Source: a virus. Taken from it: 64,000 nucleotides of DNA. The stretch is taken from positions 31,494 to 95,493 of IMG/VR virus record IMGVR_UViG_3300037264_007554. One strand, 5' to 3'. Every line of letters begins with the position of its first letter. The first letter of the stretch is position 1. The notes under the pieces are model-generated. The model saw only the letters and a list, made by a program, of their open reading frames with translations, was not told the DNA's origin and searched no databases. Below are positions 54,336-61,988 of this stretch, piece by piece. The translations under genes were made by a program, and so were the position numbers.

Positions 54336-54505
54336 AGCGTAAGATCTGTGACCCGTGGGCGGCGCGATTTCTTCGTCGGACGATGTTCAACGATATCAAG
54401 ATCGCTCGTGCCAACAAGGTGTTTACGGACAAGGACATCACGGATCTGCGGAGAACGGCATTTCGGATGCTGAGTGCGTGCAAGCGCCGTCGGAGAAGAC
54501 GCTGA
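54332..54505 (+). CDS. Mini-gene array 2: poly-Arg-tailed protein (57 aa)
   Basis: MKRKICDPWAARFLRRTMFN at the start, a helical middle (FTDKDITDLRRTAFRML) and ACKRRRRRR at the end. Two cysteines. The tail codons CGTCGGAGAAGACGC precede TGATG and supply the Shine-Dalgarno of the next gene. Confidence 0.62.
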   Translation: MKRKICDPWAARFLRRTMFNDIKIARANKVFTDKDITDLRRTAFRMLSACKRRRRRR

Positions 54506-54714
54506 TGCCTTACATCGTCCTCAAGAAGAACGGCAAGAAAGAGCATCCGTCGTTCTTGTTTTTGGAACGCGACGTGGTGAACCTCGCGCGTGATCGGAAG
54601 AACTGCTACACGCTCATGAACACGACGACCCGCCGAACACGGAAAGTCGGCATGTGCAACGGGGTTTCGGCCGGGCTCAACGGGTCTCGAAGGCGTCGTC
54701 GGAGGAAGCGCTGA
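54505..54714 (+). CDS. Mini-gene array 3: poly-Arg-tailed protein (69 aa)
   Basis: MPYIVLKKNGKKEHPSFLFL, RDRKNCYTLMNTTTRRTRKV, ending GSRRRRRRKR. The tail codons CGTCGGAGGAAGCGC double as the next ribosome site before TGATG. Confidence 0.62.
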   Translation: MPYIVLKKNGKKEHPSFLFLERDVVNLARDRKNCYTLMNTTTRRTRKVGMCNGVSAGLNGSRRRRRRKR

Positions 54715-54971
54715 TGGCGAAATACCAGATCCAGGTCGGCCGTTGTCAGGGAGCTTTCCACACGCGCTATTCACTGGACAACCACTTTTCCGCTGAAATG
54801 TATTACCGCGGCCTCAACGTGGGCCGAGGGTACAAGAAACGGATCAAGGAAGACGGTAGAGTCATCGCCAAGACTGCGCCGGACATGGACTACTGCCCTT
54901 CACCTTCATCAAAACGCGCTGAACGTGTTTCTTTTCTGGGCGGTGCGCGTCGCCGCCGGAGGAAGCGCTGA
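54714..54971 (+). CDS. Mini-gene array 4: poly-Arg-tailed protein (85 aa)
   Basis: MAKYQIQVGRCQGAFHTRYS, YYRGLNVGRGYKKRIKEDGR, ending GGARRRRRKR. The same CGCCGGAGGAAGCGCTGATG junction follows. The body is unrelated to array 3, although the tails are nearly identical. Confidence 0.62.
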   Translation: MAKYQIQVGRCQGAFHTRYSLDNHFSAEMYYRGLNVGRGYKKRIKEDGRVIAKTAPDMDYCPSPSSKRAERVSFLGGARRRRRKR

Positions 54972-55240
54972 TGGCTCTCTATCGTCTGAAAGTCTGGACA
55001 GGGCCGGTGGGGGTCGTCGAGATCGGACGAAAAGTTCGTCGCGCCGGTCTCAAGAGCTACACCACGGGTACAGAGCACATCTACGTCGACGTGAAGGGTC
55101 AGTCCTGCGACGGGGCCGCGTGGAACATGCGGGCGCAGTTGTTCAGGAAGTACCGCAACGATTTCGGTCTGAGGGCGGTGTCGTGTCACATACGGAAGAA
55201 GTCCCGGCGAGCGCCGATGAGTTTCGGGTGGCGCAGATGA
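54971..55240 (+). CDS. Mini-gene array 5 (89 aa)
   Basis: A beta-alpha-beta-like basic protein: ALYRLKVWTGPVGVVEIGRK, HIYVDVKGQSCDGAAWNMRA, ending SFGWRR. ATGA overlap with the next gene. Function unknown. Confidence 0.6.
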   Translation: MALYRLKVWTGPVGVVEIGRKVRRAGLKSYTTGTEHIYVDVKGQSCDGAAWNMRAQLFRKYRNDFGLRAVSCHIRKKSRRAPMSFGWRR

Positions 55241-55575
55241 AACGGCGCCGGAAAATCCGCCTCGGGTCTACTTCGGCTGAACACGAGGAACGTGCTGCGT
55301 ATCATCGCGGGAGCGCGGAGCACGCAATCACGCGCGGTTTGCAAGCCCTCGAAGACATGAACTGCTCGCGAGCGTTCAGTGAATTTGCAAGCGCGAAGTT
55401 GTATATCGGGGAGTACGAAGCGCACATGGCATCGGCTGGAAAGGCGTCGAGCCACGAACGCATTTCCGGCAAGATCATGGACATTCATCGTCTCGAAGTA
55501 GACATCGGACGGATGTGTCTTCGTCCCAAGTCGGATTTCGTTGTGCGGAAACAGAAGGGCAAGGGGCAGAACTGA
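55237..55575 (+). CDS. Mini-gene array 6: helical protein (112 aa)
   Basis: MKRRRKIRLGSTSAEHEERA, then a helical bundle (AITRGLQALEDMNCSRAFSE, ISGKIMDIHRLEVDIGRMCL) and a basic tail RKQKGKGQN. The only clearly helical member of the array. TGATG junction with the next gene. Confidence 0.6.
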   Translation: MKRRRKIRLGSTSAEHEERAAYHRGSAEHAITRGLQALEDMNCSRAFSEFASAKLYIGEYEAHMASAGKASSHERISGKIMDIHRLEVDIGRMCLRPKSDFVVRKQKGKGQN

Positions 55576-55796
55576 TGGCCAAGTCTTGCAGCTTGTGGAT
55601 TCGTGAACACCGGCCTTCCGGCTCGGCGCCCTGGGTGCGCCGTTGTACTTTCGGGGACCGCGCCGAGATCGTTTCGGGTGGTTCATATTTCACGTACAAC
55701 GTCTACAAGGACAATACGTTCGTCAAACGCGGCAGCACGAAGTCGTTAACGGCCGCAAAAACTGCGGCGTCGCGGATCTTGGGGAGGCGGCGTTGA
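55575..55796 (+). CDS. Mini-gene array 7 (73 aa)
   Basis: MAKSCSLWIREHRPSGSAPW, NVYKDNTFVKRGSTKSLTAA, ending ILGRRR. The tail codons GGGGAGGCGGCG form the next ribosome site before TTGATG. Confidence 0.6.
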   Translation: MAKSCSLWIREHRPSGSAPWVRRCTFGDRAEIVSGGSYFTYNVYKDNTFVKRGSTKSLTAAKTAASRILGRRR

Positions 55797-56110
55797 TGAA
55801 ACGTGCCCGTTCACATTTTGGTCAGCCAGCGGCCACCCGCCCGCTCAAGACCTACGGCTACCCGAAGAAGACGCCGATGGGCTGGGCGCTCACCGACGGG
55901 CACGGCAACATCATCGGCCGCGGGAAGTTGAACGAGTGCCACAAGATCCGGCCCGGGGCTCCTGGGTCTTGGATCGATTCCAAGCGCTGTAGCTACCACT
56001 TCAAGATCGCGGGCGCGGCCGGGAAGGCGAAGTGGTACTCGTGCCGAGGGTACGGTGAGGGGATCGCGGTGTCGTGCCGCCGGATGAAAAAGCCGCCGAG
56101 GTTCTCATGA
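55796..56110 (+). CDS. Mini-gene array 8 (104 aa)
   Basis: MKRARSHFGQPAATRPLKTY, GRGKLNECHKIRPGAPGSWI, KWYSCRGYGEGIAVSCRRMK. Four cysteines and many basic residues. ATGA overlap with the next gene. Confidence 0.6.
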   Translation: MKRARSHFGQPAATRPLKTYGYPKKTPMGWALTDGHGNIIGRGKLNECHKIRPGAPGSWIDSKRCSYHFKIAGAAGKAKWYSCRGYGEGIAVSCRRMKKPPRFS

Positions 56111-56340
56111 AGAAGAAGTGGATTCGCACCGATCGTCCGTACGGATCTGAACATATGGACGCAGGCCGCTGCGGCGGCCGTATTCGCCAGCTTACCGGGC
56201 GTTCAAAAGCGTACGAATGGTCGTCGTGGATTGGAGAGCCCGGCAGCCGTGTGCTTCACAACAACGGTTTGGTCAGGACGAAGGCGAGTGCGAAACGTGC
56301 TGCGGAAAGAAGCTGCGCACGTCTGACGGGGAGACGCTGA
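56107..56340 (+). CDS. Mini-gene array 9 (77 aa)
   Basis: MKKKWIRTDRPYGSEHMDAG, GRCGGRIRQLTGRSKAYEWS, ending SCARLTGRR. Two cysteines. TGATG junction preceded by GGGGAGACGC. Confidence 0.6.
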   Translation: MKKKWIRTDRPYGSEHMDAGRCGGRIRQLTGRSKAYEWSSWIGEPGSRVLHNNGLVRTKASAKRAAERSCARLTGRR

Positions 56341-56594
56341 TGGCGACGCGCGGCCGAATGAAAGGTATCTCGAACCGAGTGCTCTGCAAGCTCGGTACGC
56401 TGTCGCACAACCGGCAATTCTCCTCGCGGGATTTTGTCGATTACACTGGCGAGGCCCCGACGCAACTTCGCGTGTTGATGAAACGCGGCATTGTTGAACA
56501 GAGTAGAGAGGGTTTGTACGCGGTTCGCAGCTACTACCCGACGCGCCGCGGGTGGGACATCATCGAGCGCGCGTGCAGGATCGGATACAAATGA
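56340..56594 (+). CDS. Mini-gene array 10: winged-helix-like (84 aa)
   Basis: NRVLCKLGTLSHNRQFSSRD, FVDYTGEAPTQLRVLMKRGI, YPTRRGWDIIERACRI. The order helix, TQLRVLMKRGIV recognition-like helix and a wing suggests a small winged helix. ATGA overlap with the next gene. Confidence 0.6.
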   Translation: MATRGRMKGISNRVLCKLGTLSHNRQFSSRDFVDYTGEAPTQLRVLMKRGIVEQSREGLYAVRSYYPTRRGWDIIERACRIGYK

Positions 56595-56794
56595 CGAAGC
56601 GCGCGGCCTGGTACGCCATCGCAACGAACGCGGGGTTCGTCGTCAAGAAGACGCGCAACCCGAAGATCCGTGGCGGCCGCTACGCGTTCGGGCCGTACAA
56701 GACCAAGGGAAAAGCCTGCCAGGTCGGCATGTACCAGCGCCATGGTAATGTGCCGAGAGGGTGCGAAGGCGTGTCGGTCCGGAGGGACAACTGA
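56591..56794 (+). CDS. Mini-gene array 11 (67 aa)
   Basis: MTKRAAWYAIATNAGFVVKK, KTKGKACQVGMYQRHGNVPR, ending GCEGVSVRRDN. Two cysteines, basic. TGATG junction preceded by CGGAGGGAC. Confidence 0.6.
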   Translation: MTKRAAWYAIATNAGFVVKKTRNPKIRGGRYAFGPYKTKGKACQVGMYQRHGNVPRGCEGVSVRRDN

Positions 56795-57057
56795 TGGCGA
56801 AGAAAAAATTGGCAGTCAGAAGTTGCGATGCCTACTACGGCGTGTCCGTCGAGCAGGTGAAAAATTACTTGGCGCGGAAAGGCGCCGGGCACGTTCACCG
56901 CAAGCGTTTCCTGCGAGACGCGAAGTTCCAGCAGTCGGGCAAGTCCGTGCTCGCGGAAACCGGGCGCCCGCACTCGTCGGATTGGGATCAGACCTTGTAC
57001 CGTTGCGAGTACGGACGAATCGTCGGGTACGCGGACTACCGAGGATCGTTGCGCTGA
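56794..57057 (+). CDS. Mini-gene array 12 (87 aa)
   Basis: MAKKKLAVRSCDAYYGVSVE, YLARKGAGHVHRKRFLRDAK, ending YADYRGSLR. Two cysteines. TGATG junction with the next gene. Confidence 0.6.
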   Translation: MAKKKLAVRSCDAYYGVSVEQVKNYLARKGAGHVHRKRFLRDAKFQQSGKSVLAETGRPHSSDWDQTLYRCEYGRIVGYADYRGSLR

Positions 57058-57197
57058 TGGCCATGACCTGCGTAGAATACAACCGCGGCTACGGCTGGGA
57101 AAGTCTCGGCTGCTTCCGTAAACGCAAACAAGCCTTCAAAAAAGCCAGGAAGATTCGCATGAAGGGCTACAAAAAAGTACGCGTGAGGGCTTACTGA
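57057..57197 (+). CDS. Mini-gene array 13: tiny basic protein (46 aa)
   Basis: MAMTCVEYNRGYGWESLGCF followed by a Lys/Arg-rich helix (KRKQAFKKARKIRMKGYKKV). Two cysteines. TGATG junction with the next gene. Confidence 0.6.
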   Translation: MAMTCVEYNRGYGWESLGCFRKRKQAFKKARKIRMKGYKKVRVRAY

Positions 57198-57409
57198 TGA
57201 CGAAGTCACGCGGCCTCTTCATCGTTTTCAAGGGCAAGAAACGCTTGTCCAACAACGTCGCCGGGCGTGTGTCCCCGTACGTCTGGAAGAAAAGCGAGGT
57301 TCGCAAGCTCGCGGCGCGCAACCCACGCGTCTGCTACAAGCTCGGCAACATCGACACGCAGCGGGTTTCGTACGTCGGCGCGTGCAAGCGCCGTCGGAGG
57401 AAACGTTGA
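57197..57409 (+). CDS. Mini-gene array 14: poly-Arg-tailed protein (70 aa)
   Basis: MTKSRGLFIVFKGKKRLSNN, RNPRVCYKLGNIDTQRVSYV, ending GACKRRRRKR. The tail codons CGTCGGAGGAAACG supply the ribosome site; the next gene starts at a TTG within CGTTGA. Confidence 0.62.
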   Translation: MTKSRGLFIVFKGKKRLSNNVAGRVSPYVWKKSEVRKLAARNPRVCYKLGNIDTQRVSYVGACKRRRRKR

Positions 57410-57681
57410 AGAAAAAAGATCCGCCCGACTGTCGTATCTCCTCCTCATTTCCAGATCAGAGACTCATTTTCAAATCTCGATCCGGCAATCACGCTTTGTG
57501 GACGTACCGGCGTTCGGATACTGGAAAAGAACGTGCGGCGGTAGCCATCAACTGCCTGAGTGGCTTCACAGATTATCCGATTAGATACGACGACGGCGGT
57601 GTAGGCTGGGACCGTCCAGAGGCGTTTCCTGCTTCTTTTCGCAAAAGCGTTCAGCGCATGTTTGGTCGGAGGAAGCGCTGA
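57406..57681 (+). CDS. Mini-gene array 15, TTG start (91 aa)
   Basis: Starts at the TTG of TTGA, which overlaps the previous stop. KKKDPPDCRISSSFPDQRLI, ERAAVAINCLSGFTDYPIRY, ending QRMFGRRKR. The tail codons GGTCGGAGGAAGCGC double as the next ribosome site before TGATG. Confidence 0.58.
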   Translation: MKKKDPPDCRISSSFPDQRLIFKSRSGNHALWTYRRSDTGKERAAVAINCLSGFTDYPIRYDDGGVGWDRPEAFPASFRKSVQRMFGRRKR

Positions 57682-57941
57682 TGCGCGTGCTTAAGGGCCA
57701 AGTTTTTCCGGGGCAGTCTGTCTGCATCCGCAAGAATCAACGTGTGCAAGTGGGTGCGCAGACACGAATTGGCGCTGTCCAAGAGTTCAAGAAACTCAAG
57801 CACGAGGTTTGCGGTGTTTTGGCCAGGGTCGGGGGACAGGGCGCGTGGGTTCACATGCCACAGGGAGAGTTGCTGTTTTCTCCGTGGAAATCTGTTTTTG
57901 TTCGACGCGGTAAACGCAAAGTTAGCTTGAGGGTGGTGTGA
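57681..57941 (+). CDS. Mini-gene array 16: beta-rich protein (86 aa)
   Basis: MRVLKGQVFPGQSVCIRKNQ, KKLKHEVCGVLARVGGQGAW, ending GKRKVSLRVV. SH3-like alternation. TGATG junction with the next gene. Confidence 0.58.
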   Translation: MRVLKGQVFPGQSVCIRKNQRVQVGAQTRIGAVQEFKKLKHEVCGVLARVGGQGAWVHMPQGELLFSPWKSVFVRRGKRKVSLRVV

Positions 57942-58021
57942 TGGCCAAGCGCCGCCGTATCACGCTCGGCAATGCTCCGAAGCGCGGCCTGTCCGGGGCT
58001 CGTCGTCGGAGGCGTCGTTGA
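57941..58021 (+). CDS. Mini-gene array 17: shortest member (26 aa)
   Basis: Only 26 residues, MAKRRRITLGNAPKRG then GARRRRRR. Apart from a short centre it consists of the shared MAKRRR start and poly-Arg end, as if it were a bare cassette. Junction GTCGGAGGCGTCGTTGATGG. Confidence 0.55.
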   Translation: MAKRRRITLGNAPKRGLSGARRRRRR

Positions 58022-58338
58022 TGGCGAAGAAATGCAGCATTGCGCAGACCAAGCAGTATGCTGCCAATCAGGTAGCGCATGGTGGAGAGCGCATGGCATT
58101 TGGTGTTCTGCAACAACGTGTGGCACGGCTGGGGTACAAGCTGCAGCGTGAGCACAGCTACCACAACAACTACAACCCGCCCGAGTGCTGGCGTGCGGCC
58201 AGTTTTACGACCATCGATCGCGAAACAGGTAAAAGTTTTGCGCATTACCAGGGCCGCCGCGATGCACGTTATCAAGAGTTGCAGCGTCTTCGACGCTACG
58301 CCGTTGTGCTGCACCGCGGGCGTCTGGTGGAGTTCTGA
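58021..58338 (+). CDS. Mini-gene array 18 (105 aa)
   Basis: MAKKCSIAQTKQYAANQVAH, LQQRVARLGYKLQREHSYHN, RRDARYQELQRLRRYAVVLH. Basic, mostly helical. TGATG junction with the next gene. Confidence 0.58.
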   Translation: MAKKCSIAQTKQYAANQVAHGGERMAFGVLQQRVARLGYKLQREHSYHNNYNPPECWRAASFTTIDRETGKSFAHYQGRRDARYQELQRLRRYAVVLHRGRLVEF

Positions 58339-58529
58339 TGGTAAAGCGCGCGGCTTGCAAGGTGGTTTTCGACAGGGACAACCGTTCGGCATTTTTGATG
58401 TCGAAGTCCGGTTACGTCCTCAACGCGATCAACTACGACCCGGGACACTGGCCGTCGAAAACCGAAAAGATTCGCGATCGTCGCAAGCTCATGCGTGGAT
58501 GCGAGGAGTTGTTGCGGAGGCATTTCTGA
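58338..58529 (+). CDS. Mini-gene array 19 (63 aa)
   Basis: MVKRAACKVVFDRDNRSAFL, KIRDRRKLMRGCEELLRRHF. Two cysteines. TGATG junction preceded by GCGGAGGCA. Confidence 0.58.
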   Translation: MVKRAACKVVFDRDNRSAFLMSKSGYVLNAINYDPGHWPSKTEKIRDRRKLMRGCEELLRRHF

Positions 58530-58741
58530 TGGCTCGACGTCGCAAACTCACGCACTGCACGGTCAAGGATTATCTTCGCGCGCAAGGCATCGATTTCTCT
58601 CGGGACTTTTTTGTGCTTCCGTCGAGAGATGTCGGGCTGATCGTAGATGGCGCCAAGGCGGCTGGATACCGCAAGAGCAAGAACGCCCCAGGCTCTACCG
58701 GCCGGATGTACTTCAGCCTTTTGCAACGGAAGTCTTGCTGA
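58529..58741 (+). CDS. Mini-gene array 20 (70 aa)
   Basis: MARRRKLTHCTVKDYLRAQG, VGLIVDGAKAAGYRKSKNAP, ending LLQRKSC. The N-terminus resembles other MARRR/MAKRR starts. TGATG junction with the next gene. Confidence 0.58.
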   Translation: MARRRKLTHCTVKDYLRAQGIDFSRDFFVLPSRDVGLIVDGAKAAGYRKSKNAPGSTGRMYFSLLQRKSC

Positions 58742-59010
58742 TGTCGCTGCGTAAAATCCACACCACGCGCGTCGGCCGGTGCTCGGTAGGGATCTACCGC
58801 GACTCCGAGTACGGCGAGTTCGTGGTCAAGAGCGTCGGCGCGGGCAAGGACACCGGCTACTTCACGAGCGACAAGCCCGACGCGCGCAGCACGGCCGCGT
58901 TTTTGGTTCGGCGTTTGCGCAAGGACAAGAGGTGTCGCGGCGAGGAGGGTGCCGTAGATCCGCGAGCTGCGCGTCCGCGGTACATAAAGCCGTGGGGACG
59001 GAGGCACTGA
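58741..59010 (+). CDS. Mini-gene array 21 (89 aa)
   Basis: RKIHTTRVGRCSVGIYRDSE, ARSTAAFLVRRLRKDKRCRG, ending PWGRRH. Two cysteines. TGATG junction preceded by GGACGGAGGCAC. Confidence 0.58.
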   Translation: MSLRKIHTTRVGRCSVGIYRDSEYGEFVVKSVGAGKDTGYFTSDKPDARSTAAFLVRRLRKDKRCRGEEGAVDPRAARPRYIKPWGRRH

Positions 59011-59228
59011 TGCCGAGGCGCCGCATCTCGACCCAGTATTGCGTCCACACCGGTGTGCCGTCGTGGCACCAGCAGCGCGCCGGGCACGGCTCGGCAGGCG
59101 CGATGTGCTTCTGGATGAAGACCGAGGCGAAGCGGTTTCTTCGTCGGGTGAAGAAGCTGCGGCCTCATGAGCCCGCGTTCATCACCACGAGTCGGAAGCT
59201 GCGTCATTTCGCGGGAGTGCGCCGGTGA
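59010..59228 (+). CDS. Mini-gene array 22 (72 aa)
   Basis: MPRRRISTQYCVHTGVPSWH, KTEAKRFLRRVKKLRPHEPA, ending FAGVRR. GTGA overlap with the next gene. Confidence 0.58.
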   Translation: MPRRRISTQYCVHTGVPSWHQQRAGHGSAGAMCFWMKTEAKRFLRRVKKLRPHEPAFITTSRKLRHFAGVRR

Positions 59229-59491
59229 AACACTGTCTGGTTTTTAACTCGACCACACGGGGAAAGCAGACGCGAGTTGATTCGTGTTTCACGACCAAGG
59301 AATACGCCAAGGCTGAAGCGGCACGGCACAATCGAACGGCCGGTTACGGCGGATTTTACTCCGTACACAAGGCGGCAACGATCGCGATGTGGCGCAGATT
59401 GAAGTACGACATGAACTTCGAGGCGCTGGATACGCCGACGTTGGCGGGTGTGCGCTCGCGCCCGCGCCAGCGAAGGGTTGTTCGGCCATGA
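59225..59491 (+). CDS. Mini-gene array 23, GTG start (88 aa)
   Basis: KHCLVFNSTTRGKQTRVDSC, EYAKAEAARHNRTAGYGGFY, ending RPRQRRVVRP. ATGA overlap with the next gene. Confidence 0.57.
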   Translation: MKHCLVFNSTTRGKQTRVDSCFTTKEYAKAEAARHNRTAGYGGFYSVHKAATIAMWRRLKYDMNFEALDTPTLAGVRSRPRQRRVVRP

Positions 59492-59697
59492 AGTACAAGA
59501 CGTACTACGAAAAAGGCAGCCACCGGCGCGGAACCCACAAGTTCCATCGAGGCGGGCCGTACTCGTCGAAGGAAAGGGCGATCGAGGCCGCTTGCCGTTT
59601 GTCCAAGCGGGTGCGCACCTGGGTATTCGTGGCGAACGCAGGCACGCGGGGATTGACCGTCGCGGCCTGTGCGAACGGGAAGCGCAAGGAACTATGA
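59488..59697 (+). CDS. Mini-gene following the array (69 aa)
   Basis: MKYKTYYEKGSHRRGTHKFH, ERAIEAACRLSKRVRTWVFV, ending NGKRKEL. It shows the KxYxxKG..TxxFH..G.YSSKE layout also visible in 55575-55796 (YNVYKDNTF, TKSLTAAKTAASRI), suggesting a shared small fold. ATGA overlap with the next gene. Confidence 0.58.
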   Translation: MKYKTYYEKGSHRRGTHKFHRGGPYSSKERAIEAACRLSKRVRTWVFVANAGTRGLTVAACANGKRKEL

Positions 59698-59906
59698 GGC
59701 AGGTATGCAACCGCTCCGTCCATGCGAAGAAGGTCAATGAGATCCGCCGCATGAAATTTCAGGTCGCCCGAGAGTTGCGCCCGTTGTTTGCGCACATTCT
59801 GAAGCTCTCGATCAGCAGCGCCAAGCACGGGTACTGCCAGCGCGCCGGTCAAGAGTTGCGAAAAGCGAAAAACCTGGCGAAAAAATATCCTGCCGTCTGG
59901 AACTGA
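59694..59906 (+). CDS. Small helical basic protein (70 aa)
   Basis: VHAKKVNEIRRMKFQVAREL, FAHILKLSISSAKHGYCQRA, ending AKKYPAVWN. It resembles the helical member 55237-55575 in its cysteine-containing A-x-x-G/E helix pairs. One base separates it from the next ATG. Confidence 0.57.
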   Translation: MRQVCNRSVHAKKVNEIRRMKFQVARELRPLFAHILKLSISSAKHGYCQRAGQELRKAKNLAKKYPAVWN

Positions 59907-59907
59907 A

Positions 59908-60165
59908 ATGACCCAACGTCGACGTACCATCAAGTGCCGTGTCGGTGAAAAGCGCTTCACCGTCGTCCGGGTCAACGGCGATCCGTACGACACGCATGCG
60001 GGGCGCAGTTTCGAGCAGGCGATGAGTACGGCTACGCCGGACCGAGGCTCGACTGTCGAAGTCTTCGCGGTCTGCGGCAAAGATCCGGGCGCCGTCCGGC
60101 TGCCGTCCGAGTACGAGAGGCGCGGGCAGCTCCTGCGGACGTTCAAGGCGAAGGGCGGCCGATAG
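59908..60165 (+). CDS. Last plus-strand mini-gene (85 aa)
   Basis: MTQRRRTIKCRVGEKRFTVV, HAGRSFEQAMSTATPDRGST, ending FKAKGGR. Two cysteines. Its end overlaps the convergent glycosyltransferase gene by 23 bases. Confidence 0.57.
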   Translation: MTQRRRTIKCRVGEKRFTVVRVNGDPYDTHAGRSFEQAMSTATPDRGSTVEVFAVCGKDPGAVRLPSEYERRGQLLRTFKAKGGR

Positions 60166-61432
60166 GCCCGTCGGGCGCCCTTTTGTGAAGGTTCGCTCGC
60201 ACGTAGGAAATGTTGTGCTGGCGGTGCCAGGGCGACGGGAAATGGGTGGTCAGTTCGGCCATTTGAAACCGGATGTCGCGATTGCTGATGTACTTGGCCT
60301 GTTCGTCGTGGATCCAGTACCAGAAGGCAGGCTCATTCCAGTAGGACACGTGTGTCGGATCCATGAAGGCTCCGCGGCCGTCGGTCGACGGCGTCTCTGA
60401 CAGGAGCCAGCCGCCCGGCGCCAGACACCGCCATATCTCGGACATCGTGTGCTGCTTGTCGGGTAGATGTTCGAGTAGATCATGGGCGCGGAATGCGAAG
60501 ACGCTCCCATCTTCCCAAGGCCAGCGCTCCCGAAGATCGGCTTCAACACCGTCAGTCCGAGTTTTGTTCGTTTGACTGGCCCAGGTGTTGTCGACAGGTA
60601 TCCAGCCTTCGCGTGGATTGAGAGCACCGCCCAAATCGTAGGCGGGCAGTCCGACGATCTTGGCTTCACGGAGAACCAGAGCCTCGATGTTCTTGCGACC
60701 GAGTTCGGTAGATTTTTCCCGAATTTCGTCGGCACGCGGCGCCCAGGTGTTCCCCTTGTGAATCCGGTAGAGGTAGAGCGGTTTGGGAATGTGAATCATC
60801 TCGGTGTGCAGATACGTCCGTATAAGCAGGTCGTGGTCGTCGCACAGGTCGAAGCCGCCTTTGTGGCCTCCAACTTCCTCGTACCAGGATCGGCGCCAGG
60901 CTCGTATGTGATTCGGTGCCCACAAGATCGTGGAAAGAGATGCGGCCGACGGCCGAAACGATCTAGGACAGAGGTAGGTCTTGCCCGCGATCTCTGCTTC
61001 GTAGAACGTCCAGCCCGAAGCCTCCCAGGCCGCGCGGTTCATTTCGTATGTCTTGCCCTCGAAGTCGGTCCAGTCAGAGTAGAAAAACCCGGCGTTGGGA
61101 TGATTGGTCGCGTATTCGGTCAAGGTTTCGAGAGCAGTCGGTGCGAGCCTGTCGTCGTGATCCAGCTCGATCAAGAGATCGCCTGTGGCTTGTTGGAAAG
61201 CCGCCAGCTTGATCTGTCCGATGCCCCAGTCTCGCGCGGGATGACTTACGACACGAACGCGCTCGTTAGTACCGGCAATGTGTCGACCAAGAACTGCAAT
61301 CTCTTTGGCGTACTGTCCGTTGCAGAAGATGATCCATTCCCAGTCTTCCAGTTTCGTCTGAGACTCGATCGACTCCCAGACTTCCAGAAGATGGAGTGGA
61401 TCGTGCGTGGGGGTGATGAGGGAGAGCTTCAT
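60143..61432 (-). CDS. Family 2 glycosyltransferase fused to a methyltransferase-like domain
   Basis: A 429-residue protein. Residues 1-245 are a GT-A fold glycosyltransferase: MKLSLITPTHDPLHLLEVWE, the metal-binding LIELDHDDRLAPTAL, and DHDLLIRTYLH. Residues about 255-410 resemble a class I methyltransferase (FRAHDLLEHLPDKQHTMSEI, LAPGGWLLSETPS), though the usual SAM-binding glycine loop is not clear. Such fusions modify surface or virion glycans. It is coupled to the 2OG oxygenase gene and lies downstream of the fibre genes, which suggests fibre or cell-surface decoration. Confidence 0.84.
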   Translation of the reverse strand: MKLSLITPTHDPLHLLEVWESIESQTKLEDWEWIIFCNGQYAKEIAVLGRHIAGTNERVRVVSHPARDWGIGQIKLAAFQQATGDLLIELDHDDRLAPTALETLTEYATNHPNAGFFYSDWTDFEGKTYEMNRAAWEASGWTFYEAEIAGKTYLCPRSFRPSAASLSTILWAPNHIRAWRRSWYEEVGGHKGGFDLCDDHDLLIRTYLHTEMIHIPKPLYLYRIHKGNTWAPRADEIREKSTELGRKNIEALVLREAKIVGLPAYDLGGALNPREGWIPVDNTWASQTNKTRTDGVEADLRERWPWEDGSVFAFRAHDLLEHLPDKQHTMSEIWRCLAPGGWLLSETPSTDGRGAFMDPTHVSYWNEPAFWYWIHDEQAKYISNRDIRFQMAELTTHFPSPWHRQHNISYVRANLHKRAPDGPIGRPSP

Positions 61433-61986
61433 TCGTCGAAGAAGAAGACCATGAAAAGACGGCTGTCGTCCACGGTGTTGCCGAAGTAGCAGGAGGCCGA
61501 GTGCACGAGGTTACCCTCCCACAGAACGAGTCTGTTGTAGACGTTGCCGATGCGGTCAACTTCCTCCCACTTCGTCCGATCGTAAAGGTTGCCGCCGTAC
61601 ATGAGGTTCTCTGTTTCAGCATCCGGGGGCGGCCGTCGAAGCCCCGTGATACGGCTACGGAAAAAAGAAAGTCCCGTTTCGGGGGGTGCATCGGGCGTGA
61701 GATAAAGGGCTCCCGCCCACTTTTGCCCGTCTGAATGATAGACGAGTGGATCTTCGCTCGTGCAGAATTGCAGGCGAGCGTTCATGCCGTGCTTGGCCCA
61801 ATCTGGGATGACGATGTCAAGCAAGCGCTCGAATTCGGATTTGTCGATGAGATCGAGGTATCGTTCGATGCTGCGGCGGCCCTTGTGGTAGTCGCTTGTC
61901 CGGTATGGTGCTTCAAGAGCCGTCGCGCGCACCTCGTCCGGGTTCGGTAAGAAGTCGTCAACGACGACCAAGGACGGGCGCTTCAT
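61429..61986 (-). CDS. 2OG-Fe(II) oxygenase
   Basis: A 185-residue dioxygenase-type protein: LVYHSDGQKWAGALYLTPD contains the HxD pair, and NRLVLWEGNLVHSASCYFG has the distal histidine, with a following arginine in DSRLFMVFFF. These supply the 2-His-1-carboxylate iron site and the 2-oxoglutarate contact. Phage enzymes of this type hydroxylate proteins or other small targets. The stop overlaps the glycosyltransferase start (ATGA), so the two probably act on the same target. Confidence 0.82.
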   Translation of the reverse strand: MKRPSLVVVDDFLPNPDEVRATALEAPYRTSDYHKGRRSIERYLDLIDKSEFERLLDIVIPDWAKHGMNARLQFCTSEDPLVYHSDGQKWAGALYLTPDAPPETGLSFFRSRITGLRRPPPDAETENLMYGGNLYDRTKWEEVDRIGNVYNRLVLWEGNLVHSASCYFGNTVDDSRLFMVFFFDE

Positions 61987-61988
61987 GG

